From Intestinicryptomonas porci (GTDB lineage: Bacteria; Verrucomicrobiota; Verrucomicrobiia; Opitutales; Intestinicryptomonadaceae), in assembly GCF_033971905.1 (NCBI RefSeq), contig NZ_JALBUT010000008.1:71850-135849 (forward strand): 64,000 nucleotides of DNA. The letters run 5' to 3'. The notes under the pieces were generated by a model. It searched no databases. It had not been told where the DNA came from and worked only from the letters and a program-made list of their open reading frames with translations. Below, piece after piece: positions 24,839-34,476 of this stretch; the first letter of the stretch is position 1, and every line of letters begins with the position of its first letter. Made by a program: the position numbers and the translations under genes.

Positions 24839-26203
24839 ATGGCTAAGAAAATTTTAATTGTCGGCGCGGGCATTTCGGGGCTTTGCGCGGCTTACGCATT
24901 GAAGAAAAAAGGCTTTGAGGTCGTCGTTTTGGAATCCAAGAGCAGGGCGGGCGGCGTCATCAACACTTTCAACGAAAGCGGATTCAGGGCTGAAAGCGGT
25001 TCAAATTCCGTCATGGTGCAGAGCGAAAAAACTTTGGATTTCATCGAAGAGCTCGGTTTGGCTCCGCGCATCGCAAATTCGAGCGAAGTTTCAAAGAAGC
25101 GTTTTTTCGTAAAAAACGGAAAAATTTGCGAAGTCCCTATGGGCCCCTTGAAAATGCTTCTAAGCCCCTTGTTTTCGCTTGCGGGAAAATTGCGCTTTTT
25201 GAAGGAGCCGAAAATCGCAAAGCATAGCCCTGATTCAGATCCGAGTGTCGCGCAGTTTACCATAGACCGCTTGGGGCAGGAAGCGTTGGATTACGGAATG
25301 AATCCTTTCATGGCGGGAATTTACGGCGGCAACCCCGAAAAGCTTTCGATGAAGCACGCCTTTCCCCCGTTTTGGAATTTGGAGCAGAAGTATGGCTCGA
25401 TAATCAAGGGCGCGATGAAGGCGCGGAAGGAAAAAATCGCCGCGGGGAACTTCTTTAAGCCCATAATGATTTCCTTTAAAAACGGGCTTGTCGAGCTTGT
25501 CGATAAAATCAAGGATAGCTTGAAGGACGACATTGTTCTGAACGCGAAAATCGCGAGCGTAGATTACGACATGGGTTCGTGGCAGGTTTGCTGGACAAAC
25601 GAAAGCTCCGACGACTGCGACGTGTTTAACGAAATTGTTTTTGCCGTACCCGCAAAGGAGATTTCAAAACTTCCGCTTCCGGGCGCGCTTTCGTCGCGTT
25701 TGGCGTTTTTGGATAAAATCGAATACGCGCCCGTGGTGTCGCTTACTCTCGGTTTTAAAAAAAGCGGCATTTCTCACAAACTCGACGGTTTTGGCGCGCT
25801 TGTTCCCGCGCTTGAAAGCAAGTACAGAATTTTGGGGGCATTGTTTGTTTCGAGCGTCTTTGAGGGGCGCGCGCCCGCAGATTGCGCAACCATTACCTGC
25901 TATATCGGCGGAATGCGCAATCCTTCGCTTTTCGACAAGAGCGACGAGGAATTGGAGTCCATTGCAATGGAGGATTTGGAAGCCCTTATAGGCTTGAAAG
26001 GAAAACCTATTTTTAAGAGGATTTTCCGCCACAAAAACGCAATCGCGCAGTACAATGTGGGCTATGGAGACATATTGGAAGAAATGCGCGAAGTTGAAAA
26101 AGATTTTCCCACAATCAAGCTTTTGGGCGCGTACCGCGGTGGCGTCGGCGTAAGCTCCTGCATTGAAAACGCTCTTGCGCTTGCAGGCAAAATAAGCCAA
26201 TGA
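24839..26203 (+). CDS. hemY: Protoporphyrinogen/coproporphyrinogen oxidase
   Basis: 454 residues. FAD-dependent oxidase in the last steps of heme synthesis. The FAD-binding motif is ILIVGAGISGLCAAYALKKK with VVVLESKSRAGGVI. The family C-terminal FAD motif appears as GAYRGGVGVSSCIENA. Whether it makes protoporphyrin IX or coproporphyrin III cannot be decided by eye. The stop overlaps the start of hemH by 4 bp, and AAGG lies before the ATG. A single heme module of hemY, hemH and a HemX-like gene follows. Confidence 0.92.
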   Translation: MAKKILIVGAGISGLCAAYALKKKGFEVVVLESKSRAGGVINTFNESGFRAESGSNSVMVQSEKTLDFIEELGLAPRIANSSEVSKKRFFVKNGKICEVPMGPLKMLLSPLFSLAGKLRFLKEPKIAKHSPDSDPSVAQFTIDRLGQEALDYGMNPFMAGIYGGNPEKLSMKHAFPPFWNLEQKYGSIIKGAMKARKEKIAAGNFFKPIMISFKNGLVELVDKIKDSLKDDIVLNAKIASVDYDMGSWQVCWTNESSDDCDVFNEIVFAVPAKEISKLPLPGALSSRLAFLDKIEYAPVVSLTLGFKKSGISHKLDGFGALVPALESKYRILGALFVSSVFEGRAPADCATITCYIGGMRNPSLFDKSDEELESIAMEDLEALIGLKGKPIFKRIFRHKNAIAQYNVGYGDILEEMREVEKDFPTIKLLGAYRGGVGVSSCIENALALAGKISQ

Positions 26204-27147
26204 GTTTCGACGCGGCAGTCCTTGTGCATTTGGGTTGCCCGCGCGCGATGGAGCGCGGAGAGTGTGAAATTTTCCTGCGCGAATTTTTGGGGGACGGGAA
26301 TGTGTTGAGCCTTCCATATCCCCTTCGCAAATTTTTGGCTTGGCGCATCGCGAAAAAACGCGCGGGGAGTTTTTCAGAAAAGTTGAAGGCTTGTGCGGAA
26401 AATTCCGACGATTTCGGGGTCTTGCCCGCGTCGCTTTCCCACGCCAAGAGTTTGGCAAAAAAGCTTTCCGCCAATTTGGGCGTCAGGGTTTTTGAAGCGG
26501 GCGTTTACGGCGGCGAAAACCTTGCGTCTTTGCGTAAAAAAATGGACGCGCAAAATTTATCAAAAGGCAGAATACTTTTTATCCCGTGTTATCCGCAGGT
26601 TGCAAGCTCGACGGTTTTCCCCGCCATTAGAGAAATTAAAAAACACTTTAATGCTGTCGATTTTAAAATCGCCGCAAGTTATGCGGAAATGTCGGAGTAT
26701 GCGTCGGCAATCGCAAATTCCGTCTTGGAAAAAAAGGAAAATTTCGACGCCGTCATAACAAGCTTTCATTCTGTTCCGAAATCACAGCTTAAAATTTTTG
26801 ACTATGAAGATGAATGCCAAAAATCGCATTTAAAAATACGCGAAAGGCTTGCTAATTTCAGGGTCGAGCTTGCCTACCAGTCCGCAATGAAATTCGGAAA
26901 ATGGCTTGGCCCCGACGTTTTTTGCGTTGCCGAAAAACTCGCGAAAGAGGGCGCGAAAAACATTGCGGTTGTCTGCCCCGGGTTCTTTTGCGACTGCATT
27001 GAAACTTTGCTTGATATAAACAAAGACTTGCGCTCGCATTTCCTGAAATGCGGCGGAGAAAAATTTTCATACATAAACTGCTTGAACTCTTCGGAAAACC
27101 AGCTTAAACTGTTTGCCGAAATCATAAAAAGAGAAAGTTTTTTATAA
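26200..27147 (+). CDS. hemH: Ferrochelatase
   Basis: 315 residues. Inserts ferrous iron into the porphyrin ring. The metal-site histidine is in ITSFHSVPKSQL and the acidic partner in VVCPGFFCDCIETLLDI, the two signature regions of the family. The N-terminal AVLVHLGCPRAM corresponds to the usual LLVNLGTP. It overlaps hemY (ATGA) and touches the next gene (TAATG), so translation is coupled. Confidence 0.92.
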   Translation: MSFDAAVLVHLGCPRAMERGECEIFLREFLGDGNVLSLPYPLRKFLAWRIAKKRAGSFSEKLKACAENSDDFGVLPASLSHAKSLAKKLSANLGVRVFEAGVYGGENLASLRKKMDAQNLSKGRILFIPCYPQVASSTVFPAIREIKKHFNAVDFKIAASYAEMSEYASAIANSVLEKKENFDAVITSFHSVPKSQLKIFDYEDECQKSHLKIRERLANFRVELAYQSAMKFGKWLGPDVFCVAEKLAKEGAKNIAVVCPGFFCDCIETLLDINKDLRSHFLKCGGEKFSYINCLNSSENQLKLFAEIIKRESFL

Positions 27148-27938
27148 TGCCAGAAATTATGATTTTCCTTTTTTGCGCCGCCGCAATCTGCTATTTGCTT
27201 TCGGCGTCGGGGAGCTTTTCCGACTTGAAGAAAACCCGCGCCGCCGTGTGGGGCTTTTCGGTTGCGGGATTTTTGGCGCAGACTTTCGGCTTGGGCTTTA
27301 TTGCCTTTAAGTTCGGGCGAATGCCCGTTGCGACCTCTTACGAATTGTCGGAGGCGATAGTTTGTGTTTCGGTTTTCTTTTTCATGGCGTCATCTCTTTT
27401 TTTCAGGATGAAGATAGGCGCGTTTTTGTTCTATTTGTTTGCGGCGGCGTTTTCGGTTTTGCCCGTATTATGCCCAAAGTTTTTCGAGGGCGTTTCGGCG
27501 GGGCGCGCGATGGGCGCATTGTCTTCTGTGCATGTCGTTTTGGCGGTTTCAAGCTACGCGCTCTTGGCATTTTCGGCGTCGCTTGGCGGAATGTACATGC
27601 TTTCGCGTCGGCTTATAAAGGGAAAGTCAAACAGCCTTGCGGCGCGGGGAAATCTTTCTCTTGAAAAAGTGGCGAGGCTTGGCAAGCAGGCTTTGTTTTC
27701 GGCAACGTTTCTTATGTTTTTTTCGATTTTGGCGGGAGGCTTTGCGGCTTTGGGCGCTGGGAGTGAAAATCTTGCCGCGCTGAAGTTGGCGGCGGGGGGC
27801 GTCTTGTTTTTGATGATGCTTCTTTTGAGCTTTTTTTCGAAATTTTTGACCGATATTACAAACGCAAGGCTTTGCGTTTTGCTTTTCGCGGTTTCAATAC
27901 TGCTTTTAATTCCAATTGAAATGAGGACAATGCAATGA
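27147..27938 (+). CDS. HemX/CcsA-like integral membrane protein
   Basis: 263 residues with about eight transmembrane helices; the loop HVVLAVSSYALLAFSASLGG carries a histidine that matches the axial-ligand region of CcsA/CcmC/HemX proteins. The tryptophan-rich WGxxW heme-handling loop of true cytochrome c assembly CcsA is absent (the region reads SILAGGFAALGAGSEN). With hemY and hemH directly before it, a HemX-type role in heme pathway control or heme transit is more likely than cytochrome c maturation. Confidence 0.7.
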   Translation: MPEIMIFLFCAAAICYLLSASGSFSDLKKTRAAVWGFSVAGFLAQTFGLGFIAFKFGRMPVATSYELSEAIVCVSVFFFMASSLFFRMKIGAFLFYLFAAAFSVLPVLCPKFFEGVSAGRAMGALSSVHVVLAVSSYALLAFSASLGGMYMLSRRLIKGKSNSLAARGNLSLEKVARLGKQALFSATFLMFFSILAGGFAALGAGSENLAALKLAAGGVLFLMMLLLSFFSKFLTDITNARLCVLLFAVSILLLIPIEMRTMQ

Positions 27939-30193
27939 ACAGGGAAATGCTATCTTTAAATATTTTGTCGCTTCTAAAAAGCAAGAGCTACGCTCCGTCC
28001 AATCTCGCGGGCATAGCCGCCGCGCTCAAATTGAAGCGCAAGGATTTTCCTGTTTTTCGCGACACCATCGAAAAAATGGTAAAAGAAGGCACCGTCGCCC
28101 ACGTCAAAGGAGACAGGTACTGCGCCACAAAAGACTTGGGGCTTGTCGCGGGAACGATAGAATTCAAGCAGAGCGGCAGGGCGCAAATCCGTCTTGAAAA
28201 CGGCGAAACAATTTCAGTGAGAAGCGAAGACACGGGTGTCGCGCTAAACGGAGACAAAGTGCTTGCGCGAATTTTGGACGAGCGGTTCGGTTCGCGCCGC
28301 AAGTTCCGCAACAGGGAAAAGGAAATGCCCGTTTCGCAGAAATATGCGAGGGTAATCCGCATAATCGAGCGCAAGCTCACGACCGTAATCGGCACTTTGG
28401 CGCGTTCGATGAATTTCTGGCACGTTGTGGCTGACGACCCCAAATTCTTTTACGACATTATAGTGGCAGACCCCAAAAAAAGCGGCATAAAACCTGTTCC
28501 CGAAGAGGGCGACAAGGTTGTGGTGAAGCTTTTTGAATGGACGCAAAAGCACATAAATCCTTCGGGGGAAATTGTAGAAAATTTGGGCAAGAGCCACACT
28601 CCGATGTCGGAATACAAGGCGATTTTGATTAAGTACGCGCTTGAAACGGAATTTCCGAGCGAAGTTTTGGACGAAGTGAAAGCTCTTCCGCAAGAAGTTT
28701 CTGAAAAAGACATCGAGGGCAGGCTGGACTTGCGAAACGAGTTTGTAATTACCATCGACCCGAGCGATGCAAAGGACTTCGACGACGCCCTTTCATTCAA
28801 GCGCCTGCCAAACGGCATATTGGAAATAGGCGTCCACATTGCCGACGTCTCTTACTATGTAAAGCCAAAGACCGCGCTTGACAAGGAAGCGCGCAACAGG
28901 GGCAACTCGACATATCTCGTTGGCACGGTTTTGCCGATGCTGCCATTCGAGCTTTCAAACGGATTATGCAGTTTGGTCGAAGACAAGGACAGGCTTGTAA
29001 AGAGCGTCTTTTTGGAGTTTGACGCCGCGGGGGACTGCAAGAAAGTACGCTTTGCAAATTCCGTGATACGAAGCTCCAAGCGTTTGACTTACGAGCAGGC
29101 TTACGCTTTCTTGAAGGAAAACGACTTAAACATAATAAAGGCAGTCCGCCCGCCTGCGGAATATTCCACGGGTTCGACGGGAAAGCCATTGGACGAGTTT
29201 GATGACGCGTTTTTGCAGAAATTGCGCACAACCATAAGGCAGATGTGGGGCTTGGCTTCCATTCTTCGCAAGAAACGTATGCGCAAGGGAAGCTTTGACT
29301 TGGAAATGCCCGAAATCAGGATTTTCTGCGATGAGCAGGGCTATGCCCAAAAAATCGTCCGCAGGGAAAATGACGAAAGCCACCAGCTTGTCGAAGAGTT
29401 TATGCTTGCGGCAAACGAGGCGGTTGCCCGCGAACTGTTTGAATTTCATATTCCGTTCATATCGCGCGTCCACGACGACCCCGAAGAGGAGAAGCTTTTG
29501 GACTTGCGCGAATATTTGGAGCCTTTCGGAATTTTTTGCGGGGATTTGACAAGGCGCAGGGAAATCGTGAAAACGCTTGCGGCAATTTCAAGCCATCCGC
29601 AAAGCTATATTTTAAAGACGCAGTTCTTAAAGAGCTTAAAAAGGGCAGTGTACAGGGCATCTCCCGACGGGCACTTCGGGCTTATGAAGCACTATTACGC
29701 CCATTTTACCTCTCCGATAAGACGATATGCCGATTTTACCGTCCACAGGGCGTTGAACTTTTACATGCAGAAAATGAAGCTTGCGACTGCGCCGAAAGGC
29801 AGAATGTCTATGGACTCCCAAGCCGCTCTCGAAGGCATTGCAAACCATATTTCAAAGACGGAGCAAAATTCCACGGACGCCGAACGCGAATCCAAAAAAG
29901 TAAAGCTTTTGGAATTTTTCGAGCGCAAGATAGGAACCAATGAAACTTTCGAGGCGGTGGTGACGGCAATGTCTTCGCACGGATTTTTCGTCGAGCTTAC
30001 GGAGTCGATGGCTTATGGTTTCGTGCATACCCACACCTTGCACGATGATATTTACCGCCTGAATGCCGAAGGCACTGTAATGCGCGGGCGCAAGACGGGC
30101 AAAACCATAAAGGCAGGCGATAAAATTAAGGTTTATGTGGAATCTGTCGATTTGTTTAAGCGGCAAATCGATTTCGCAAAATCGGAAAGTTGA
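27935..30193 (+). CDS. rnr: Ribonuclease R
   Basis: 752 residues, a 3'-5' exoribonuclease of the RNB family able to digest structured RNA. An N-terminal winged-helix segment is followed by cold-shock-like domains, the RNB catalytic core (TIDPSDAKDFDDAL near residue 272, holding the metal-binding aspartates) and a C-terminal S1 domain beginning around residue 667 (FEAVVTAMSSHGFFVEL). SPIRRYADFTVHRAL is another family hallmark. The start overlaps the HemX-like gene by 4 bp. Confidence 0.96.
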   Translation: MNREMLSLNILSLLKSKSYAPSNLAGIAAALKLKRKDFPVFRDTIEKMVKEGTVAHVKGDRYCATKDLGLVAGTIEFKQSGRAQIRLENGETISVRSEDTGVALNGDKVLARILDERFGSRRKFRNREKEMPVSQKYARVIRIIERKLTTVIGTLARSMNFWHVVADDPKFFYDIIVADPKKSGIKPVPEEGDKVVVKLFEWTQKHINPSGEIVENLGKSHTPMSEYKAILIKYALETEFPSEVLDEVKALPQEVSEKDIEGRLDLRNEFVITIDPSDAKDFDDALSFKRLPNGILEIGVHIADVSYYVKPKTALDKEARNRGNSTYLVGTVLPMLPFELSNGLCSLVEDKDRLVKSVFLEFDAAGDCKKVRFANSVIRSSKRLTYEQAYAFLKENDLNIIKAVRPPAEYSTGSTGKPLDEFDDAFLQKLRTTIRQMWGLASILRKKRMRKGSFDLEMPEIRIFCDEQGYAQKIVRRENDESHQLVEEFMLAANEAVARELFEFHIPFISRVHDDPEEEKLLDLREYLEPFGIFCGDLTRRREIVKTLAAISSHPQSYILKTQFLKSLKRAVYRASPDGHFGLMKHYYAHFTSPIRRYADFTVHRALNFYMQKMKLATAPKGRMSMDSQAALEGIANHISKTEQNSTDAERESKKVKLLEFFERKIGTNETFEAVVTAMSSHGFFVELTESMAYGFVHTHTLHDDIYRLNAEGTVMRGRKTGKTIKAGDKIKVYVESVDLFKRQIDFAKSES

Positions 30194-30211
30194 TTTTTTT
30201 GAAAAAAAAAC

Positions 30212-30240
30212 TTGAATATTTAAGCTCAAGCAACTAATCT
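30212..30240 (+). promoter_or_regulatory. Promoter of the secreted unknown gene at 30288
   Basis: TTGAAT (30212-30217), 17-bp spacer, TAATCT (30235-30240); the gene start follows 47 bp on, with AAGGA just before its ATG. Confidence 0.5.
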
Positions 30241-30287
30241 TTTATCAAAATTAGTCTTAAAGACGAAATATTTTTGAAAGGAATAAA

Positions 30288-31019
30288 ATGAAAAACTTAA
30301 AAACTACTTTGGTATCGATGGCGGCTCTTTCTGCTGCTGCTTTCACTTCTTTTGCGCAGGAGCAGGCTCAGCCTGCGGCAGCGGCTCCCGAAGCTTCGGC
30401 TGTCCAGCCCGCTTCCAATGCGGTTTCAACTACAGTAAATACAAAATTCGGTAAACTCAAAATTACGACTATTAAAGGCGTCGATTCTGACGTCATTTCT
30501 GTCGTAACTCCGAACTTGCCCGCAAAAGTAAATGAAGTTGAACTTGTACACACTTTGGTTGCCGTTGTAATGTCTATTACTGACGATATTAAGCATCAAG
30601 ACGCCTTGAAGGCTTTTGCGGCTTCCGTTTCGACTTTGAACTTGGGTGAAATGGGTGGAAAATCCGTAACTTTGAACGCAACATTCCCGAAAGCGGGCAA
30701 TCCGAATTTGGAACTTTTGGTTGGCAAGTCCGTTGTTGAATTTGCTCCGGAAATCACAACTGCGGGCGAAGTTAAGGGCGATGTTGTCGTAACTGACGAA
30801 CGCGGCGCAAAAACATCGACTGCTGTTGATGTCAAGTCAACTCCTGCAGGTGTTTCAGGCACGGTTGGCGGTTCAAACGTAACAGCTTCCACGCCTTCTG
30901 TTTCGCAGACTGAAGCGGCTCCCGTTTCAGTTCCCGACGCACAGGAAGCAATTTCAACCACCAATGATTCGGTAAACGATACAGTTGGAGACGGTAAGGG
31001 TATTTCTCCCGAAGCTTAA
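30288..31019 (+). CDS. Secreted Ala/Val/Thr-rich protein of unknown function
   Basis: 243 residues. Signal peptide MKNLKTTLVSMAALSAAAF followed by TSFAQ, then a low-complexity Ala/Pro stretch (QAQPAAAAPEASA). The middle has a compact, strand-rich domain (NTKFGKLKITTIKGVDSDVI; LVHTLVAVVMSITDDIKHQ), and the end is again low-complexity and acidic. Few aromatic and no cysteine residues. I do not recognise it. It has its own promoter, a ribosome site AAGGA and terminator, so it is an independent transcript, possibly abundant. Confidence 0.7.
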   Translation: MKNLKTTLVSMAALSAAAFTSFAQEQAQPAAAAPEASAVQPASNAVSTTVNTKFGKLKITTIKGVDSDVISVVTPNLPAKVNEVELVHTLVAVVMSITDDIKHQDALKAFAASVSTLNLGEMGGKSVTLNATFPKAGNPNLELLVGKSVVEFAPEITTAGEVKGDVVVTDERGAKTSTAVDVKSTPAGVSGTVGGSNVTASTPSVSQTEAAPVSVPDAQEAISTTNDSVNDTVGDGKGISPEA

Positions 31020-31036
31020 TTGAAAAAGAATTTTAT

Positions 31037-31068
31037 AAAAAGACTCCTCTTTTGGGGAGTCTTTTTTT
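31037..31068 (+). terminator. Terminator of the gene at 30288
   Basis: Stem AAAGACTCC/GGAGTCTTT with loop TCTTTTG and seven T. The 246 bp after it up to aconitase are very AT-rich and hold no gene I can see, presumably the acnA leader and promoter. Confidence 0.8.
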
Positions 31069-31314
31069 ATATCTTCTATTTGGAGATATGGGAAGAGCCT
31101 TGAAAAATATTTTTTGTTTAAAAATTTTTAATTTATTTCAGAAAAAACAACCGCATAGAAGAACTTGAAATTTTTAGAATTTTTTTAGTTTATTTTTGCC
31201 GAATTTTTTTGAAGTTTGCCCCATTTTCATTGCGCAAAAAAATATCAAATATTGTTTGATTTTTTGGGGGCTTTTGGCAATATTTTGTCTCAATAAATTT
31301 GCAAAAAATTATTT

Positions 31315-33981
31315 ATGAAAAATCCACTTAATTGTTTAAAGGAATTTAAATCTTTGTCTTCGGGCAAATCGGGTTATATTTACAGTTTAAAAGAGCTTGA
31401 AAAGCAGGGTATCGGCAATTTGAAGAGATTGCCCGTAAGTATAAAAATCGTTCTTGAAAGCGTGCTTCGCAACTGCGACGGGGTTTTGGCAAATGAAGGC
31501 GACGTAAAGCGTTTGGCAAACTGGAACGCAAAACAGCCGGGCGACTATGAAGTGCCTTTTGTCGTTTCGCGAATTGTATTGCAGGATTTTACGGGCGTTC
31601 CCCTTTTGGTGGATTTGGCGGCAATGCGCGACGCCGCGGCGCGACAGGGCAAAGACCCATCGGTTGTCGAGCCTCTCGTTCCCGTTGATTTGGTTGTGGA
31701 CCACTCCGTACAAATGGATAGCGCGGGCAGTGCAAATTCTTACAACATCAATTTGGACTTGGAATTTAAGCGCAATTCTGAGCGTTATGAATTTTTGAAA
31801 TGGGGTCAGCAGGCGTTTAAGACGTTTTCAGTGGTTCCCCCGTCAACAGGAATTATCCACCAGGTAAATTTGGAATATCTTGCAAGGCTTGTTTTTGAAA
31901 GCCAAGTCGATGGCAAGACTTTGTTTTACCCCGACACTCTCGTAGGTACGGATTCGCATACGACAATGATTAACGGCTTGGGCGTTGTCGGCTGGGGTGT
32001 GGGCGGCATTGAGGCGGAAGCGGGAATGCTGGGTCAGCCTGTTTCATTCAAAGTTCCCGAAGTCATCGGCGTGCGCGTTTTCGGAAAGTTAAATGACGGC
32101 GTGAGCGCGACGGACATCGCCCTTACCGTGACGCAGATTTTAAGAAATGAAAAAGTCGTAGGCAAGTTCGTTGAATTTTTCGGCGAAGGTGCGAAGATGC
32201 TTCCTCTTGCAGACAGGGCGACAATCGCAAACATGGCTCCCGAATACGGGGCTACGATGGGCTACTTCCCCGTCGATGAAAAAACGCTCGAATACATGCG
32301 CCTTTCGGGCAGGAGCGAAGAGCAAATTTCGCTCATCAAAGACTATTTTGAAGAGCAAGGCATATTCGGCATCCGCGAAGACGGCGAATGCGACTATACG
32401 AAAGTTGTCGATTTGGACTTGTCAAAAATACGCCCGTGCGTCGCGGGTCATAAACGCCCGCAGGACAGAATAGAATTGCCCGACCTGAAAAAGAGCGTTT
32501 CCGCGCTTTTGGAGCAGTCGGGGAAAAGCTCCTCCCAAAAAGTTTCCACCAACAAGGGCGAAATTTCAAACGGAAGCGTTTTGATTGCGGCAATCACAAG
32601 CTGCACGAACACTTCAAACCCGTCGGTTATAATCGCGGCGGCGTTGCTTGCAAAGAAGGCGTGCGAATTCGGATTGAAGCCTCCGAGCTATGTAAAGACT
32701 TCGTTTGCTCCCGGGTCGAGGGTGGTTTCCGACTATCTTGAATGCGCGGGTCTGCAAAAATATTTGGATGAAATCGGATTTAATCTCGCGGGCTATGGGT
32801 GCGCGACTTGCATCGGAAATTCGGGACCTCTTGAAGAAAGCGTTTCGAAAGCGGTCAAGGAAAACGATTTGCTTTGCGCGAGCGTTTTGAGCGGCAACCG
32901 CAATTTTGAAGCCCGCGTCCATGCGCAAATCAAGGCAAACTATCTGATGAGTCCGCAGCTTGTCGTGGCTTTCGCCCTTGCGGGCAGGGTCGATATTGAC
33001 ATGGAAAGCGAGCCTGTCGGCGTTTCAAAAGACGGCAAGGCTGTTTATTTGAAGGATATAATGCCTTCAAGCAGGGAAGTCGAAGAGTGCATGGCAAACT
33101 GCATAAAAAAAGAGATGTTTGCAAAACGCTACTCTGACATGTCGGGCCCCAAGCTTTGGCAGGCTGTCGAAAGCCCCGAAGGTGCGCTTTACAAGTGGAA
33201 CGAAAAAAGCACTTACATTCAAAATCCGCCGTTCTTTGACGCCTTCACCATGGGCGAGACGACCTTGCCCAGCTTGAATTCCTTGCGCGCGCTTGCAATT
33301 TTCGGGGATTCGGTTACTACCGACCACATTTCTCCCGCAGGGTCGATTTTGCCCGAAAGCCCCGCAGGCAGGTATTTGCGCGAAAACGGCGTGGAAGTGA
33401 AGGACTTTAATTCCTTCGGTTCGAGGCGCGGCAATGACAGGGTAATGGCGCGCGGAACTTTCGCAAACGTAAGAATTAAAAACTTGATTGCAGGCGGCGT
33501 TGAAGGCGGCTACACGAAAATCGACGGAGAGGGCGAAAATGTTTACATTTTTGACGCATGCCAAGCTTATGCGGCTCAAAACCGCGGGCTTATTGTTTTC
33601 GGCGGGCGCGACTACGGCATGGGGTCTTCGCGCGACTGGGCGGCAAAGGGTACGTCTTTGCTTGGGGTTCGCGCTGTTGTGGCAAAGTCATTTGAAAGAA
33701 TACACCGCAGCAATCTTATTGGAATGGGTATCCTTCCCTTTGAGTTCGCGTCAGGAGAGGACGCTTCAACGCTTAAGCTTGACGGCACTGAAACTTTCTC
33801 GATTTCCGGTTTGGAAGGCGGCATAACGCCGGCTATGAGCGCGAAGCTTAAAATCGAGCGTAAGGACGGAACTGTCGATTTTGCAAATCTGCTCCTTAGA
33901 ATTGATACGCCTGTTGAAGTTGAATACTACAAGCGCGGCGGCATTTTGCCGTATGTCCTCAAAAAGATTTTGGAAAAGTAG
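31315..33981 (+). CDS. acnA: Aconitate hydratase
   Basis: 888 residues, AcnA/IRP-type monomeric aconitase (citrate to isocitrate through cis-aconitate). The [4Fe-4S] ligands are Cys in AAITSCTNTSNPSV near residue 428 and the two in GYGCATCIGNSG near residue 494. TLVGTDSHTTMINGLGVVGW and GRDYGMGSSRDWAAKG are family signatures. A TCA cycle enzyme in the cytoplasm. It is followed by 6 bp and then the STAS gene, so the regulatory pair could be expressed with it. Confidence 0.97.
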   Translation: MKNPLNCLKEFKSLSSGKSGYIYSLKELEKQGIGNLKRLPVSIKIVLESVLRNCDGVLANEGDVKRLANWNAKQPGDYEVPFVVSRIVLQDFTGVPLLVDLAAMRDAAARQGKDPSVVEPLVPVDLVVDHSVQMDSAGSANSYNINLDLEFKRNSERYEFLKWGQQAFKTFSVVPPSTGIIHQVNLEYLARLVFESQVDGKTLFYPDTLVGTDSHTTMINGLGVVGWGVGGIEAEAGMLGQPVSFKVPEVIGVRVFGKLNDGVSATDIALTVTQILRNEKVVGKFVEFFGEGAKMLPLADRATIANMAPEYGATMGYFPVDEKTLEYMRLSGRSEEQISLIKDYFEEQGIFGIREDGECDYTKVVDLDLSKIRPCVAGHKRPQDRIELPDLKKSVSALLEQSGKSSSQKVSTNKGEISNGSVLIAAITSCTNTSNPSVIIAAALLAKKACEFGLKPPSYVKTSFAPGSRVVSDYLECAGLQKYLDEIGFNLAGYGCATCIGNSGPLEESVSKAVKENDLLCASVLSGNRNFEARVHAQIKANYLMSPQLVVAFALAGRVDIDMESEPVGVSKDGKAVYLKDIMPSSREVEECMANCIKKEMFAKRYSDMSGPKLWQAVESPEGALYKWNEKSTYIQNPPFFDAFTMGETTLPSLNSLRALAIFGDSVTTDHISPAGSILPESPAGRYLRENGVEVKDFNSFGSRRGNDRVMARGTFANVRIKNLIAGGVEGGYTKIDGEGENVYIFDACQAYAAQNRGLIVFGGRDYGMGSSRDWAAKGTSLLGVRAVVAKSFERIHRSNLIGMGILPFEFASGEDASTLKLDGTETFSISGLEGGITPAMSAKLKIERKDGTVDFANLLLRIDTPVEVEYYKRGGILPYVLKKILEK

Positions 33982-33987
33982 AAGTCT

Positions 33988-34476
33988 ATGGAGAACTCCG
34001 CAAAATATTTGGTCAAGATTGATTCCTGCAAGGCTTGCTTGGAGGTTGTAGGTCGCGCCACATATTTGAACTGCAAGCCTGTCGGGGAGTTTTTCGACTT
34101 TGCGCAGTCGCGCGGTTGCGACGAGTTTTTCATTGATTTTTCAAAATGCACCGGAATGGACAGCACCTTTATGGGTATGATTGCAGGTCTTGCCTTAAAG
34201 CTTGCAAAAAACGGCAAGCCTGACGCCGTAAATCTCTGCTCTTTGGAGGGGCGCAATTTGGAGCTTATTGAAAATCTCGGTCTTGATAGCATCGTTAAGA
34301 TTTCTGACTGCGCGGATTTTAATTCAGGCAGGGAAGGCTTGACACCAAATCCCGTTTCAAAGCCTGAAATATTGGATGCCCACAAAAACCTGATAGAGGC
34401 AAATCCCGCAAACGCGAAAGACTTTCAGGACATTGTAAAGTTTATGCAAAAAGAGTTGGAGCGCGGCGGCCAATGA
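33988..34476 (+). CDS. STAS-domain protein, anti-anti-sigma type
   Basis: 162 residues with one STAS domain. The conserved region around the phosphorylatable serine reads DFSKCTGMDSTFMGMIAGLA, the pattern of SpoIIAA/RsbV antagonists. A C-terminal extension of about 50 residues (SKPEILDAHKNLIEANPANA) is not part of a minimal STAS fold. Its stop overlaps the PP2C-type phosphatase start by 4 bp; the phosphatase would remove the serine phosphate. No serine kinase or sigma partner is in view. Confidence 0.85.
   Translation: MENSAKYLVKIDSCKACLEVVGRATYLNCKPVGEFFDFAQSRGCDEFFIDFSKCTGMDSTFMGMIAGLALKLAKNGKPDAVNLCSLEGRNLELIENLGLDSIVKISDCADFNSGREGLTPNPVSKPEILDAHKNLIEANPANAKDFQDIVKFMQKELERGGQ

Noticed and set aside
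25664..26458. 264-residue minus-strand ORF across hemY and hemH
   Set aside because: Antisense shadow, spans two overlapping real genes, Arg/Lys-rich.
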